This document shows positions 25,281 through 34,140 of a stretch of DNA of 47,667 nt, piece by piece. Made by a program: the position numbers and the translations under genes. The DNA is from Thalassotalea sp. 1_MG-2023 (GTDB lineage Bacteria > Pseudomonadota > Gammaproteobacteria > Enterobacterales > Alteromonadaceae). The number at the start of each line of letters is the position of its first letter. Position 1 is the stretch's first letter. The notes under the pieces are model-generated. The model was not told the origin of the DNA. It worked only from the letters and a program-made list of their open reading frames with translations, and ran no database searches. The stretch is from contig NZ_JAUOPD010000025.1 of assembly GCF_030546745.1 (NCBI RefSeq), positions 1 through 47,667 of the forward strand, in the 5' to 3' direction.

Positions 25281-26372
25281 TTAATAAGTGTCACGAAACG
25301 ATAATGCCGCTTCCATCACTGGGAAAATACGCGTTAAGGTTTCTTGATCTAACGCATTTCCTTGTTCATCAATAATAGTCACTGTTGTTTTACTATCATC
25401 TTCAATCGACTCGAGCACAAATTGATATTGTTGATCTGACAACTCAAGTACAGGAATGTCATCACCCCATAATTTGTCCCATAATCCAATATCTGGTTTA
25501 ACAAAGTCAACATAGTAGATTTTTTTAGATTCATTAAGATCTGTAACAGTAAAGCCATAGTCTTCAAAGAAAATAGGCATATTCGGCCAGAGAGAATCTA
25601 AAGGCATTTCAACCGTATATGCGGGTTGCCCTTGAGCATTCTCAGCCATAGAAACTAGCTTTTGATTAGCACGCATTAAGCGATTTTCACGCTGTTGTTT
25701 TCGGTATTGAAAATCAACTTGTGCAACAATCTCATTTAGCATAGCCATTTCAGCACGTTCTTGATCAAGTAATGCCATTTTTTTCGAAGTACCAGATTGA
25801 TCCGTACGCATATAGTCAACTAGCTCGACAGATAAAGCGACACTTCTTCCATGAGGTTTTGTTTCAAATTGATAGCGAAACCTAAAACTCTCTGTTAACT
25901 CGACTTCTTCAAATAACCAAACTCCTGATTCTTTCTCACGGTTATACCACTGAGATTCATAAATCAGGTTTTCTGCATCAATCACGTCTAGACCAACACC
26001 ATCATCTTCAAGCTGAGTTTTAAGCGCCTGATAGATAAAATCAAGCAAATCGCGCTCTTCAAGAACTTGATCAAACCAAATTTTCGCGTTATGCGTATTT
26101 GATTCAACACGCGAAGAAGTGGCAACTGGCAAAACTAAAGAAGGCGCTCTTACGTCAACTTCACGACCAATAGAGCCCTGATGATTAATATTATCTGGCA
26201 CCTCAAAGTCTGGCTTTTTTTTCGGTGCAGATAAATCTTTAGGAATTGATAATGTTTTTGCTTCCTTTATTTCGGCGTATTCAAAATCGCCGCTGGCTTG
26301 TTTTTTACTAACGTTACTACATCCTGCTACAGCTAATGCTACTAGCGAGAAACCAAAAAGCTTACGATTCAT
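25281..26372 (-). CDS. bamC: Outer-membrane assembly lipoprotein BamC
   Basis: 363 residues (E. coli BamC has 344). BamC is a lipoprotein of the BAM complex that inserts beta-barrel proteins. The lipobox is ALAVAGC with Cys18. After the signal comes the unstructured N-terminal stretch (KTLSIPKDLSAP, PDNINHQG) that contacts BamD in the family. Two helix-grip domains follow, from about 115 and 245. In E. coli bamC lies behind dapA, but here the upstream region holds no dapA. The ATG at 26372 has TTTGGAGT upstream. Confidence 0.93.
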   Translation of the reverse strand: MNRKLFGFSLVALAVAGCSNVSKKQASGDFEYAEIKEAKTLSIPKDLSAPKKKPDFEVPDNINHQGSIGREVDVRAPSLVLPVATSSRVESNTHNAKIWFDQVLEERDLLDFIYQALKTQLEDDGVGLDVIDAENLIYESQWYNREKESGVWLFEEVELTESFRFRYQFETKPHGRSVALSVELVDYMRTDQSGTSKKMALLDQERAEMAMLNEIVAQVDFQYRKQQRENRLMRANQKLVSMAENAQGQPAYTVEMPLDSLWPNMPIFFEDYGFTVTDLNESKKIYYVDFVKPDIGLWDKLWGDDIPVLELSDQQYQFVLESIEDDSKTTVTIIDEQGNALDQETLTRIFPVMEAALSFRDTY

Positions 26373-26736
26373 TCATACTCCAAACGTATACACTATACAT
26401 GTTTATCAATCTTATTAATGTAAGTGACAAGATAGACGCTTTGTTTAAGACAAAGTTCATTTATTATATGGTTTAATTAAGGCTACATGGTACTTGTAGA
26501 GCTATGCAAACTCAAGAATTATTCTTGAGCTTAACATTAAATAAACTTAGGCACCTGAATCTTCAATTAATCTTAAAACATGTTGTTAAAGCGCGCTGAC
26601 TCGCGGACATAGTGGTCTACATCAAAGGCCATCGAGTCAATTACTGACCAATGCAGAAATCAGAAATATTGACGGGTGCACTATTGTGCAATTTTCGGTA
26701 CAATGCTGCCCCCTTTTCAACTGATATAGGTAAAAA
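26373..26736. other. Divergent intergenic region between bamC and gcvR
   Basis: 364 bp without a credible gene. It carries a 9-1-9 inverted repeat (CTCAAGAAT, T, ATTCTTGAG at 26511-26529) and a TACAAT at 26699-26704 that may be the gcvR -10, although no good -35 is at the right distance. dapA, expected next to bamC in many gammaproteobacteria, is absent, and no remnant of it is visible. Confidence 0.5.
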
Positions 26737-27267
26737 ATGTCATCACAGTATTTGGTACTAACTGTTATGGGACCTGATCGAACAGGTAGCGTTAGTAATT
26801 TAACAAAACTTGCTAGTGAATGTAGCTGTAATATTGTTGACAGTAAAATGGCAATTTTTGGCCTAGAATTTACCATGATCATGTTACTAAAAGGTAGCGC
26901 AAAAGCCATAAATCAGCTTGAAAGTAAATTGCCTGCTGTTGCCATCAAGCGTGATTTGATCACCATGATGAAACGAACCTCTGACTATAAACGGCAAGAC
27001 TATACAGAACATTATCAAGTTGACTATGCTGGTATTGATCAGCCGGGTCTTTTAAAAGCTGTCACCGCTTTTTTTGCAACCCGAAGTATCGATATTTCTT
27101 CATTAAAATCAGAGATAGACCCTGAAACAAATCATATGAGTGCCATGGTACATATCGCGCTTAATGAAAAAATGCCGATTGAAGAATTAGAGAAAGACTT
27201 TTTTGCATTATGTGAACAAATTGATGTTCAAGGGCGTATTAGAAAAGTCACGCAACACTCTTTATAA
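26737..27267 (+). CDS. gcvR: Glycine cleavage system transcriptional repressor GcvR
   Basis: 176 residues (E. coli GcvR has 190). Two ACT domains are visible: LVLTVMGPDRTGSVSNLTKLASECSCNIVDSKMAIFG at the N-terminus and VDYAGIDQPGLLKAVTAFFATRSIDISSLKSEID from about 95. In E. coli GcvR binds glycine and GcvA to repress the gcv operon; it does not bind DNA itself. It is followed by bcp after 14 bp on the same strand, as in E. coli, so the two are co-transcribed. There is no gcv operon in this window. Confidence 0.92.
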   Translation: MSSQYLVLTVMGPDRTGSVSNLTKLASECSCNIVDSKMAIFGLEFTMIMLLKGSAKAINQLESKLPAVAIKRDLITMMKRTSDYKRQDYTEHYQVDYAGIDQPGLLKAVTAFFATRSIDISSLKSEIDPETNHMSAMVHIALNEKMPIEELEKDFFALCEQIDVQGRIRKVTQHSL

Positions 27268-27281
27268 ATAGGAACTAAATT

Positions 27282-27749
27282 ATGAAAACATTAACCGTTG
27301 GTGAAACTGCTCCCCAGTTCTCTTTGTTGAACGAAAATGAAGAAACAATCAATTTAGCCGATTATATTGGTAAACAGCAGGTGTTAGTCTATTTTTATCC
27401 TAAAGCCATGACACCTGGCTGTACTGTACAAGCACAAAATTTAAGAGACAGTAAAGCTGCACTTGAAAAGCACAACACGGTTGTTTTTGGAATTAGTCCT
27501 GATGCCCCTAAAAAACTAAACAAGTTTTGCCAACGTGATGAATTAAATTTCACCTTACTTTCTGATGAAGATCACCAAGTGGCGGAAGAGTTTGGAGTAT
27601 GGGGCCTAAAGAAATTTATGGGTCGTGAATATGATGGCATTCACCGTATTAGCTTCCTTATCGGACTAGATGGTAAGATCAAACATGTTTTTGATAAATT
27701 CAAAACTAAAAACCATCACGAAGTAGTGTTAGACGTTCTTGCAAGTTAA
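27282..27749 (+). CDS. bcp: Thiol peroxidase Bcp, without the usual resolving cysteine
   Basis: 155 residues. Bcp is a peroxiredoxin reducing organic and hydrogen peroxides with thioredoxin. The peroxidatic motif is PKAMTPGCTVQAQNLRD with C47, while the E. coli resolving Cys (C50, in TVQACGLRD) is Q52 here. Another cysteine, C83 in KFCQRD, is present but not at the usual place. The protein is therefore likely a 1-Cys-type enzyme or uses C83. Remaining signatures LLSDEDHQVAEEFGVWG and GIHRISFLIGLDGKIKHVF match the family closely. ATG at 27282, with GGAAC upstream, follows gcvR by 14 bp. Confidence 0.92.
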   Translation: MKTLTVGETAPQFSLLNENEETINLADYIGKQQVLVYFYPKAMTPGCTVQAQNLRDSKAALEKHNTVVFGISPDAPKKLNKFCQRDELNFTLLSDEDHQVAEEFGVWGLKKFMGREYDGIHRISFLIGLDGKIKHVFDKFKTKNHHEVVLDVLAS

Positions 27750-27779
27750 CTGCACCGCGTATTATCGCACTCCAAATCA

Positions 27780-27803
27780 GGGCAGTTATCTACTGCCCTT
27801 TTT
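27780..27803 (+). terminator. Terminator of gcvR-bcp
   Basis: Stem GGGCAGT / ACTGCCC with a 5-nt loop followed by T5, 30 bp after the bcp stop. Confidence 0.88.
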
Positions 27804-27818
27804 AATGTGCTTAATATG

Positions 27819-28883
27819 TTATTGAGGCGTAGCAAACTCAGCACTTGGCCATGCATTTAGAACGGCTTTTACCAATGTTGCTAACGGAATAGCGAAAAAC
27901 ACTCCCCAAAAGCCCCACATACCACCAAAAATGATCACCGCAATAATAATGGTAACAGGGTGCAAATTTACCGCTTCTGAAAACAATAACGGTACTAATA
28001 AATTACCATCTAATGCTTGAATAATGGCATAAGCAATCATCACATAGCCAAATTCTGTCGTTACACCCCATTGAAAAAGTGCAACAACCATCACCGGAAA
28101 AGTCACTAACGTTGCGCCAACATATGGTACTAATACTGACAGCCCTACTAACACCCCTAACAACAATGAATAATTTAATCCTAAAATAGTAAATGTGATC
28201 GTCGATACTGCGCCAATAATAATTATTTCAATCACTTTACCGCGGATATAATTCATAATTTGTAGGTTCATTTCATCACCTACTTGAGATGCCATTCGAC
28301 GTTCTTTTGGAAAAAATGACATAAAACTGGCAAATAATTCCTGTTTATCTTTAAGAAAGAAAAACACCATTATGGGTACAAGTATTAGGTAAATCATTAA
28401 GGCAACAACGTCTGAAATAGAGTTCAATGACGCTTGTAAAATCAACTGTCCCCAATCAATAAACTTTTCTTTCGTAAGCGTTAATACTGATTCAATTTGA
28501 TCCGCTTTAATAAACTCTGGGTATCTTTCAGGTAAGGTTAATAAGTATTCTTGACCATGCGCCAACATCGCAGGTACTTCTTGTAATAAATTACTACTTT
28601 GTCGCCAAATAATCGGCATCAGGCCAAGCATGGTTACAAGGGTTATCCCGACAAACAAACAGACTACAATCACAGAAGACCATTTGCGCGAAAGTCCTAA
28701 ATGCGATAAGCGATTAACCGGTAAATCCAACAGAAATGCAATCGCTATTGCAACCAGTATCGGCATTAATAAACCTGATAGAAAGTAAATAGCGATAAAC
28801 GCAATCAATAAAATAACCACAAGTGTTACTGCTTGAGGATCAGAGAATTTATTTTTGTACCATTGAGAAAAGAAAGAAAACAT
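27819..28883 (-). CDS. perM: PerM family (AI-2E transporter-like) membrane protein
   Basis: 354 residues (E. coli PerM has 353), with about eight hydrophobic helices. Family landmarks are the early pair of helices (residues 15-60, FIAIYFLSGLLMPILVAIAIAFLLDLPV), the cytoplasmic loop with FPKERRMASQVGDEMN around 195-210, and the C-terminal LHPVTIIIAVIIFGGMWGFWGVFFAIPLATLVKA. Some relatives export quorum signals or act as Na+/H+ antiporters, but PerM's substrate is not established. The gene lies 4 bp after the TusA-like gene on the same strand. Confidence 0.88.
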   Translation of the reverse strand: MFSFFSQWYKNKFSDPQAVTLVVILLIAFIAIYFLSGLLMPILVAIAIAFLLDLPVNRLSHLGLSRKWSSVIVVCLFVGITLVTMLGLMPIIWRQSSNLLQEVPAMLAHGQEYLLTLPERYPEFIKADQIESVLTLTKEKFIDWGQLILQASLNSISDVVALMIYLILVPIMVFFFLKDKQELFASFMSFFPKERRMASQVGDEMNLQIMNYIRGKVIEIIIIGAVSTITFTILGLNYSLLLGVLVGLSVLVPYVGATLVTFPVMVVALFQWGVTTEFGYVMIAYAIIQALDGNLLVPLLFSEAVNLHPVTIIIAVIIFGGMWGFWGVFFAIPLATLVKAVLNAWPSAEFATPQ

Positions 28884-28887
28884 ATAC

Positions 28888-29115
28888 TCACTTACCTGTT
28901 GTTATACGAAGTTCCGTCACCTTAACGTTAAGCTGTGACTGCTGAAAATGATAACCTTTTTGTTGAAGAAACTTTGGAATATCCGATAAAGAACCAGGAT
29001 CAGATATTTGAATAATACAAACATCGTGTTTTGTTAATTTTTTTAACAAAACACGCATCTTCACTAAAGGCAAAGGACACTTGTCATTTGTGCCATCGTA
29101 TTGATAAATCGTCAA
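28888..29115 (-). CDS. TusA-family sulfur carrier protein
   Basis: 75 residues. The TusA/YedF signature KCPLPLVKMRVLLKKL near the N-terminus contains the reactive Cys13 in a CPxP helix cap. Family members carry persulfide sulfur for tRNA thiolation, molybdenum cofactor or sulfur oxidation; this copy has no selenium- or DsrE-type partner beside it. It precedes perM by 4 bp on the same strand, suggesting translation coupling and a membrane role as in some YedE-linked TusA proteins, though perM is not a known sulfur transporter. The start is the ATG at 29115. Confidence 0.85.
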   Translation of the reverse strand: MTIYQYDGTNDKCPLPLVKMRVLLKKLTKHDVCIIQISDPGSLSDIPKFLQQKGYHFQQSQLNVKVTELRITTGK

Positions 29116-29217
29116 CGTTTAAACACCAAACCACACTTTCGTTTGATTATCTTATTTGCGACAATTGATTACAATAACATATATAATATATATTTAATTA
29201 ACGATATGGTTTGATAA

Positions 29218-29814
29218 ATGAATGATGCCCCCTCACCCTTCAATTTGAAAACGATCAATGCGAAGAAAAAGCAACTTGCTTGGGGAGACGTTCCACCAAT
29301 TTATCAGCTAACCAGTAATGCCCTAAGCGATTTAGAAAGTATACTCACACACGGGTTTGAAAGTGCTTACCGGCAAATATTGGATAGAAACAGTTGGAAT
29401 TTGTCATTATTAAAAGCCTATCAAAATGAAAAAGGCGATATTGTTGTTAAACATAAGCCTAAAATTGCATTACAACATGTTTACACAAAACACGATTACG
29501 AATTGCATTGTTTCCCGGTGATGAATGGTGAAAAGTTAGCCGTTACCTTGCACAAACATCCTAGGTGCCCTTTTATTCATTGGGTACCCGAAACGATGCA
29601 AATGCTATTTCGTATCAATGCTATTGTGTCTTTTATCATTTTTTCATATAAAAAAGGTGATCAAGCCGACTTAGCGCTAATTCGTTTTGCTCATAACAAA
29701 ACAATGGAGCTAATTGATATTTTAACGGAATCATTTGAGGTCGTTGACGTCATAGGTTATAACATTGCTCAATTTTGCCAAGAAATTGGGCACCGAAGCC
29801 AAGTAGAAAAATGA
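29218..29814 (+). CDS. Conserved-looking hypothetical protein, coupled to bepA
   Basis: 198 residues, not recognised. No signal peptide or membrane helix stands out; one hydrophobic stretch (AIVSFIIFSYK, about 140-150) may be core packing. Residues HCFPVMNGEKLAVTLHKHPRCPFIHWVPETMQML and the C-terminal helix (NKTMELIDILTESFEVVDVIGYNIAQF) look like a compact cytoplasmic domain. Several His and a single Cys occur without a recognisable metal motif. Its stop codon overlaps the bepA start as ATGA, so translation of the two is probably coupled. It is divergent from the TusA-like gene by about 100 bp. Function unknown. Confidence 0.65.
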   Translation: MNDAPSPFNLKTINAKKKQLAWGDVPPIYQLTSNALSDLESILTHGFESAYRQILDRNSWNLSLLKAYQNEKGDIVVKHKPKIALQHVYTKHDYELHCFPVMNGEKLAVTLHKHPRCPFIHWVPETMQMLFRINAIVSFIIFSYKKGDQADLALIRFAHNKTMELIDILTESFEVVDVIGYNIAQFCQEIGHRSQVEK

Positions 29815-31328
29815 GCGCTAATTTGAATAAAATCATCTCTTCAATGAAATCATCCCGCAGTATTCATCGTTTCTGTATAAAACCGATTTTACATTCTGCC
29901 CTAATTTCTTATGCACTTTTTACCACGCATATACACGGACAAGAAAATAATCGAAATGCGTTACCAGATATAGGTGCAGCAGGGATCAGCGTGTTATCCA
30001 TCGAAAAAGAACGGCAAGTTGGCGATGCAATGATGCGTCAATTGCGAGCTACACAACCTATCGTTCATGATCCTATTCTAAATGAATACATTAACGATCT
30101 TGGTAATCGCATGGTACGCAATGCCAACGACGTAAATTACAGTTTCAAATTCTTTTTTCTAAACAATCAAGAGTTGAACGCCTTCGCCTTTTTTGGTGGT
30201 CACATAGGTATTCATACCGGTTTATTAGCTGCCGCAGATACAGAAAGTGAACTTGCGTCTGTTGTTGCGCATGAAATATCTCACATAACCCAGCGCCATT
30301 TAGCACGTAGAATTGAAACACAACAGCAAAACCAAACATTATCAACAGCAGGATTAATTTCAGGAGTGTTACTAACGCTCATTAACCCAACCGTCGGTAT
30401 GGCTGCTTTAAGTACCAGTATGGCTGCTTCACAACAAGCGGCAATTAATTATACTCGCGGTAACGAAAAAGAAGCGGATCGCGTAGGCATTAGATTATTA
30501 GTAGATAGTGGTTTTGACCCAATGGGCGCACCTAATTTTTTTGGTAAAATGGCTGAAACGTATCGTTATACCAGTAAACCGCCTGCAATGTTACTTACAC
30601 ACCCTTTGCCGGAATCTCGTATTTCTGACGCACGCGTTAGAGCACAAAATTACAACACCCGTAACGTCAGACCTAGCTTAGCTTTCCACCTAGCTAAAGC
30701 GCGAATAGAAGCGCGCTATCAGGGTGAAGCGAAGAATAATATTTTAACGTTCAAAAAACGAATAAACAAAAAACAATATGCCTTCAAAGCCGCAGCCGAA
30801 TATGCCCTCGCTGTCGCTTACTTTGAAAATAAAGAGTATGAAAAGTCACAACAGATATTGTTAGATTTACTTGCTGCTGATGAACATAACTTATTTTATA
30901 TTGATGTATTAACGGATATCTATATCAACACCAAGAAATTTGACGCTGCATTTGAATTGTTAAGCAAATTAAATAAGCTCATGCCAAATAACCAAGTTGT
31001 TGCACTTAATTATAGTAATGCGCTTATTGAAGCTGAAAAATACGCAGAGGCTGAAACACTTTTAGAAGACTATCTAATTTTACAACCAGACAGCTACATT
31101 GCTCACGATTTGTTAGTCACGGTGTACCGAAAACAAAAGAAAATGGCAATGATGCATGCTACAAAAGCTGAAATTCTTGCTTTATTAGGGGGGTTTTCGC
31201 GTGCCGTTGATGAACTGCAAACAGGCTATAATTTCGCTGATGAGTCACCTTTGATTAGAAAGCGCATTAAAGCCAGAATTTTACAATTTCAATCTCAAGA
31301 AGAAAAACTTAAACGCTTAAGTAAATAG
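29811..31328 (+). CDS. bepA: Periplasmic metalloprotease/chaperone BepA
   Basis: 505 residues. BepA degrades stalled LptD and assists beta-barrel assembly in the periplasm. An N-terminal signal (about residues 1-43) is followed by the peptidase M48 domain with HEISH (H154, E155, H158) and the third zinc ligand E221 in GNEKEADRVGI. LTHPLPESRISDAR comes next and TPR-like repeats fill residues 280-500. The start at 29811 overlaps the preceding stop as ATGA; an inner ATG at 29844 is an alternative that still keeps a signal peptide. It lies in the order bepA-yfgD-DUF2069 ... hda, close to the E. coli yfgC-yfgD-hda order. Confidence 0.93.
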   Translation: MSANLNKIISSMKSSRSIHRFCIKPILHSALISYALFTTHIHGQENNRNALPDIGAAGISVLSIEKERQVGDAMMRQLRATQPIVHDPILNEYINDLGNRMVRNANDVNYSFKFFFLNNQELNAFAFFGGHIGIHTGLLAAADTESELASVVAHEISHITQRHLARRIETQQQNQTLSTAGLISGVLLTLINPTVGMAALSTSMAASQQAAINYTRGNEKEADRVGIRLLVDSGFDPMGAPNFFGKMAETYRYTSKPPAMLLTHPLPESRISDARVRAQNYNTRNVRPSLAFHLAKARIEARYQGEAKNNILTFKKRINKKQYAFKAAAEYALAVAYFENKEYEKSQQILLDLLAADEHNLFYIDVLTDIYINTKKFDAAFELLSKLNKLMPNNQVVALNYSNALIEAEKYAEAETLLEDYLILQPDSYIAHDLLVTVYRKQKKMAMMHATKAEILALLGGFSRAVDELQTGYNFADESPLIRKRIKARILQFQSQEEKLKRLSK

Positions 31329-31335
31329 GACAATT

Positions 31336-31674
31336 ATGTTAACCATTTATCACAACCCAAGATGTTCAAAAAGTCGCCAAACGTTACAACTATTAGAACA
31401 GAATAATGCAGAATTCACTGTAGTTGAATATTTAAAAACACCGCTCAATGCATCGGAAATTAAAGACTTATTATCTAAGCTAGAGGTTTCAGCTATTGAA
31501 ATGATGCGTACTAAAGAAGCTGAATTTAAAGAACAACAGTTAAAAGATGCCGATAGTGAAACATTAATTAATGCAATGGCAAATACGCCGAAATTAATCG
31601 AACGTCCTATTGTCGTTAAACAAAACAAAGCGGTAATTGGCCGCCCGCCTGAAAATGTTTTAACCCTTTTATAA
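31336..31674 (+). CDS. yfgD: YfgD, ArsC-family thiol reductase
   Basis: 112 residues (E. coli YfgD has 119). A thioredoxin-fold ArsC-like protein with the reactive Cys10 in YHNPRCSKSRQTL and the anion-binding Arg in PKLIERPIVVK. The motif RPPENVL closes it. Arsenate reduction is predicted from the family, but yfgD-type members beside bepA and hda may have another thiol-redox role. It starts 7 bp after bepA and is followed 10 bp later by a DUF2069 gene, forming one operon. Confidence 0.88.
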   Translation: MLTIYHNPRCSKSRQTLQLLEQNNAEFTVVEYLKTPLNASEIKDLLSKLEVSAIEMMRTKEAEFKEQQLKDADSETLINAMANTPKLIERPIVVKQNKAVIGRPPENVLTLL

Positions 31675-31684
31675 GTAGTGATTG

Positions 31685-32086
31685 ATGAAGCAATTTTTTT
31701 CAACTCAACAACACAAAAAAATAGCCTTAACAGGCTATTTTTCGTTATTAATTTATATACCGTTATGGTTATTATGGTTAAATCCTTCTGACGAGCTTTC
31801 ACCTACGCTAAGCTTAATATTTTTTAGTTTGCCTTTACTGTTTCCTCTGAGAGGACTCATAAAAGGCAACCCTTACACCTTTGCATGGTCAAATTTTATT
31901 GTCATGTGGTACTTTCTCCACGGTTTAACCACGCTTTGGGTTTCAGCCAGCGATTTTTGGTGGGCTATTATTGAACTAACCTTTGCCACCATGATGTTTA
32001 TCTCTGGTACTTACTATGCGAAATATCGCGGACAAGAACTCGGTCTTAGTATTCGTAAGAAAAAAGATACAGATCAGACTAATTAA
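31685..32086 (+). CDS. DUF2069 membrane protein
   Basis: 133 residues with four hydrophobic helices (about 15-35, 42-58, 66-90 and 93-112), a short basic C-terminus (IRKKKDT) and no signal peptide. PLWLLWLNPS, GLIKGNPYTFAWSNFIVMWYF and TYYAKYRGQEL fit the DUF2069 family of small inner-membrane proteins, which in many gammaproteobacteria lies next to yfgD or wrbA. Function unknown. The ATG at 31685 is used; a TTG one codon earlier is equally possible. It ends the bepA-yfgD operon. Confidence 0.85.
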   Translation: MKQFFSTQQHKKIALTGYFSLLIYIPLWLLWLNPSDELSPTLSLIFFSLPLLFPLRGLIKGNPYTFAWSNFIVMWYFLHGLTTLWVSASDFWWAIIELTFATMMFISGTYYAKYRGQELGLSIRKKKDTDQTN

Positions 32087-32170
32087 ATGAAACATCAGTT
32101 ATTAACAGCACATTAACAAATGTGTTAGTATTTTATCGCTAAATTTAACAAACATATGAAGTATTAAACG

Positions 32171-34138
32171 ATGAAAAAAACTCTTATTACAATATCGTTA
32201 GGACTCGCACTTACCGCATGTGGCGGTGGTGGTTCCTCATCAACAAAAGCACCTACAACACCTACAACACCGCCGGTAAGTAGTACATCGGCAGAAGTTG
32301 TACAAGCAGAACAAACAGTCGCACTAGGTCAATCCACTGAATTAGTACTGTTAGCACCAGGTAGCACAATCAGTGATATTCAATGGCAGCAAACGGCAGG
32401 TAATACCCTTGAAGTTTATGCAACTACCAGTAAGGTTATTGGCTTTACACCAACGGTTGCCGGTGATTATAGCTTTGAAGTAACTTTTCGCGAAAATGGT
32501 GAACAATTTTCATTAACTAAAGATTTTAGCGTTACCAGTAGCGTGGCTGCATTAACTGCTCGACTTGGCCATGCGGTAGTTGAAGGTAATAGCGTTTCAT
32601 TAATCTCATACGCACCTCAATTAATTGATTTAACAGAACAAGAGCAAGCAAGTTTAACGTGGACCAAAACTCAGGGCCCTGATGTTGAATATACTGCAGA
32701 AAGCACTGATGGTAAAGTTGCCGTTTTTTTTGATGCGCCGGACGTAAGCGAAGATACCCTGCTATCTTTTACCGTATCGGGCACGCTTAACGGTGAATCA
32801 GTTTCTGATGATATATCAATATTAGTTGAAAGCAGTACCACTGCCCTTGGCGAAAGAAATTACGTTCCATTTGACGAACGTATCGCTGATGTATTCTTAT
32901 ACAACGAAAATTCACCGGCAGGTCAAAAACTTATTGATTGTGTGTATTCAAATAAAGCGACTTACGGCAACTCATGTAATTTCAACCAAACGCCATTAAT
33001 AGCACATATTTCTGAAACACCAACTGTTGACGACATTATGGATCGCGTGGTGGTTTCACACCAATGGATGGGCGATCAATTTAAAAAGTTCCTTGAACAG
33101 TATGACGAGCACGATGATTTTAAAAACCTATTAAGAGCTACAACTGCAGTTGTGCTGTCTTATGACATTCGTCCGTCATTTTATCACCCATATACTGGCG
33201 CAATTTATCTTGATCCAAGTGATTTATGGGAAACGCCTGCACAACGTGACACGATAAACCAGGCTCCTGATTATCGCGCCGGTTTTGGTAGCGAATTGCA
33301 ATTTGAAATTCCATGGCGCTATGTTAAAGACAATCAATATGCCAGCTTCTACTACCCTATTAGGCAGCGTATTACTCGTAATATGTCAGCAGCAAAATTT
33401 GATTTTGCGTCATTACTGTACCATGAACTTGCTCATGCAAATGATTACTTCCCATCAACGAGTTGGGACGAGTTAAATGATAATAACATTACTTTCTTAA
33501 CCCTAGTTAATCGACTATTCACTGATCAAGAAATTCAATCTGATGATTTACAACGAGCATTACCGCTAGATCAAGGCTGGGCAACAGGTCAGCAAAATGA
33601 AATGACCAAACTTGGTCAAGTACGTTTTCAAGATCCGACGTTAATTGAACCATACCAAAAAGACTATACTATGGAAAATGTCGCCAACTTGTTTAAAACA
33701 GAAGGTGCACCACAATTTTACAGCTATAGTTCAACACGTGAAGATTATGCGATTTTATTCGATGGTTTTATGATGAAAGCACGCTACGGTGTAGACCGTG
33801 ATGTTGCGGTAAGCGACCAAGACTACGATGAGATTGTGTGGGGCCAACGTGGCCGTGAAGGCGAAACACAAATAAAGCCGCGCGTGCAATTTGTTACTGA
33901 ACGTATAATTCCTGAATTTGCTAGCGAAGCAGCAAACACACTTGCAAACATGCCAGCAGCAACCCCGTTAGATCCATCTAAAAGCTGGTCAGAAAGTATC
34001 AATGTACCAGAAGATGCTAGCATTAGCGCTCACTCTTTAGCAGGGCAATTAGCCACTAAAGCTAAACAAATTGATACTAGGTTGATCCCAAAAGATGGGG
34101 AAAAGCGCCACGGTAAAGGTCGTAAATTTGTTTACTAA
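32171..34138 (+). CDS. Lipoprotein with a zinc-protease-like HExxH motif
   Basis: 655 residues. The signal ends ALTACGGGG with lipidated Cys17, followed by a Ser/Thr/Pro linker. Two beta-rich domains (about 40-120 and 125-225) resemble surface or cell-wall Ig-like modules. The C-terminal region holds YHELAHANDYFPS with H418, E419 and H422, a zincin signature. A glutamate in STREDYAILFDGF around residue 523 could be the third ligand. Two cysteines (in IDCVYSNK and GNSCNF) may form a disulfide. I infer an outer-membrane-anchored peptidase; substrate and exact family are unknown. It sits between the bepA operon and hda. Confidence 0.7.
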   Translation: MKKTLITISLGLALTACGGGGSSSTKAPTTPTTPPVSSTSAEVVQAEQTVALGQSTELVLLAPGSTISDIQWQQTAGNTLEVYATTSKVIGFTPTVAGDYSFEVTFRENGEQFSLTKDFSVTSSVAALTARLGHAVVEGNSVSLISYAPQLIDLTEQEQASLTWTKTQGPDVEYTAESTDGKVAVFFDAPDVSEDTLLSFTVSGTLNGESVSDDISILVESSTTALGERNYVPFDERIADVFLYNENSPAGQKLIDCVYSNKATYGNSCNFNQTPLIAHISETPTVDDIMDRVVVSHQWMGDQFKKFLEQYDEHDDFKNLLRATTAVVLSYDIRPSFYHPYTGAIYLDPSDLWETPAQRDTINQAPDYRAGFGSELQFEIPWRYVKDNQYASFYYPIRQRITRNMSAAKFDFASLLYHELAHANDYFPSTSWDELNDNNITFLTLVNRLFTDQEIQSDDLQRALPLDQGWATGQQNEMTKLGQVRFQDPTLIEPYQKDYTMENVANLFKTEGAPQFYSYSSTREDYAILFDGFMMKARYGVDRDVAVSDQDYDEIVWGQRGREGETQIKPRVQFVTERIIPEFASEAANTLANMPAATPLDPSKSWSESINVPEDASISAHSLAGQLATKAKQIDTRLIPKDGEKRHGKGRKFVY

Positions 34139-34140
34139 GC

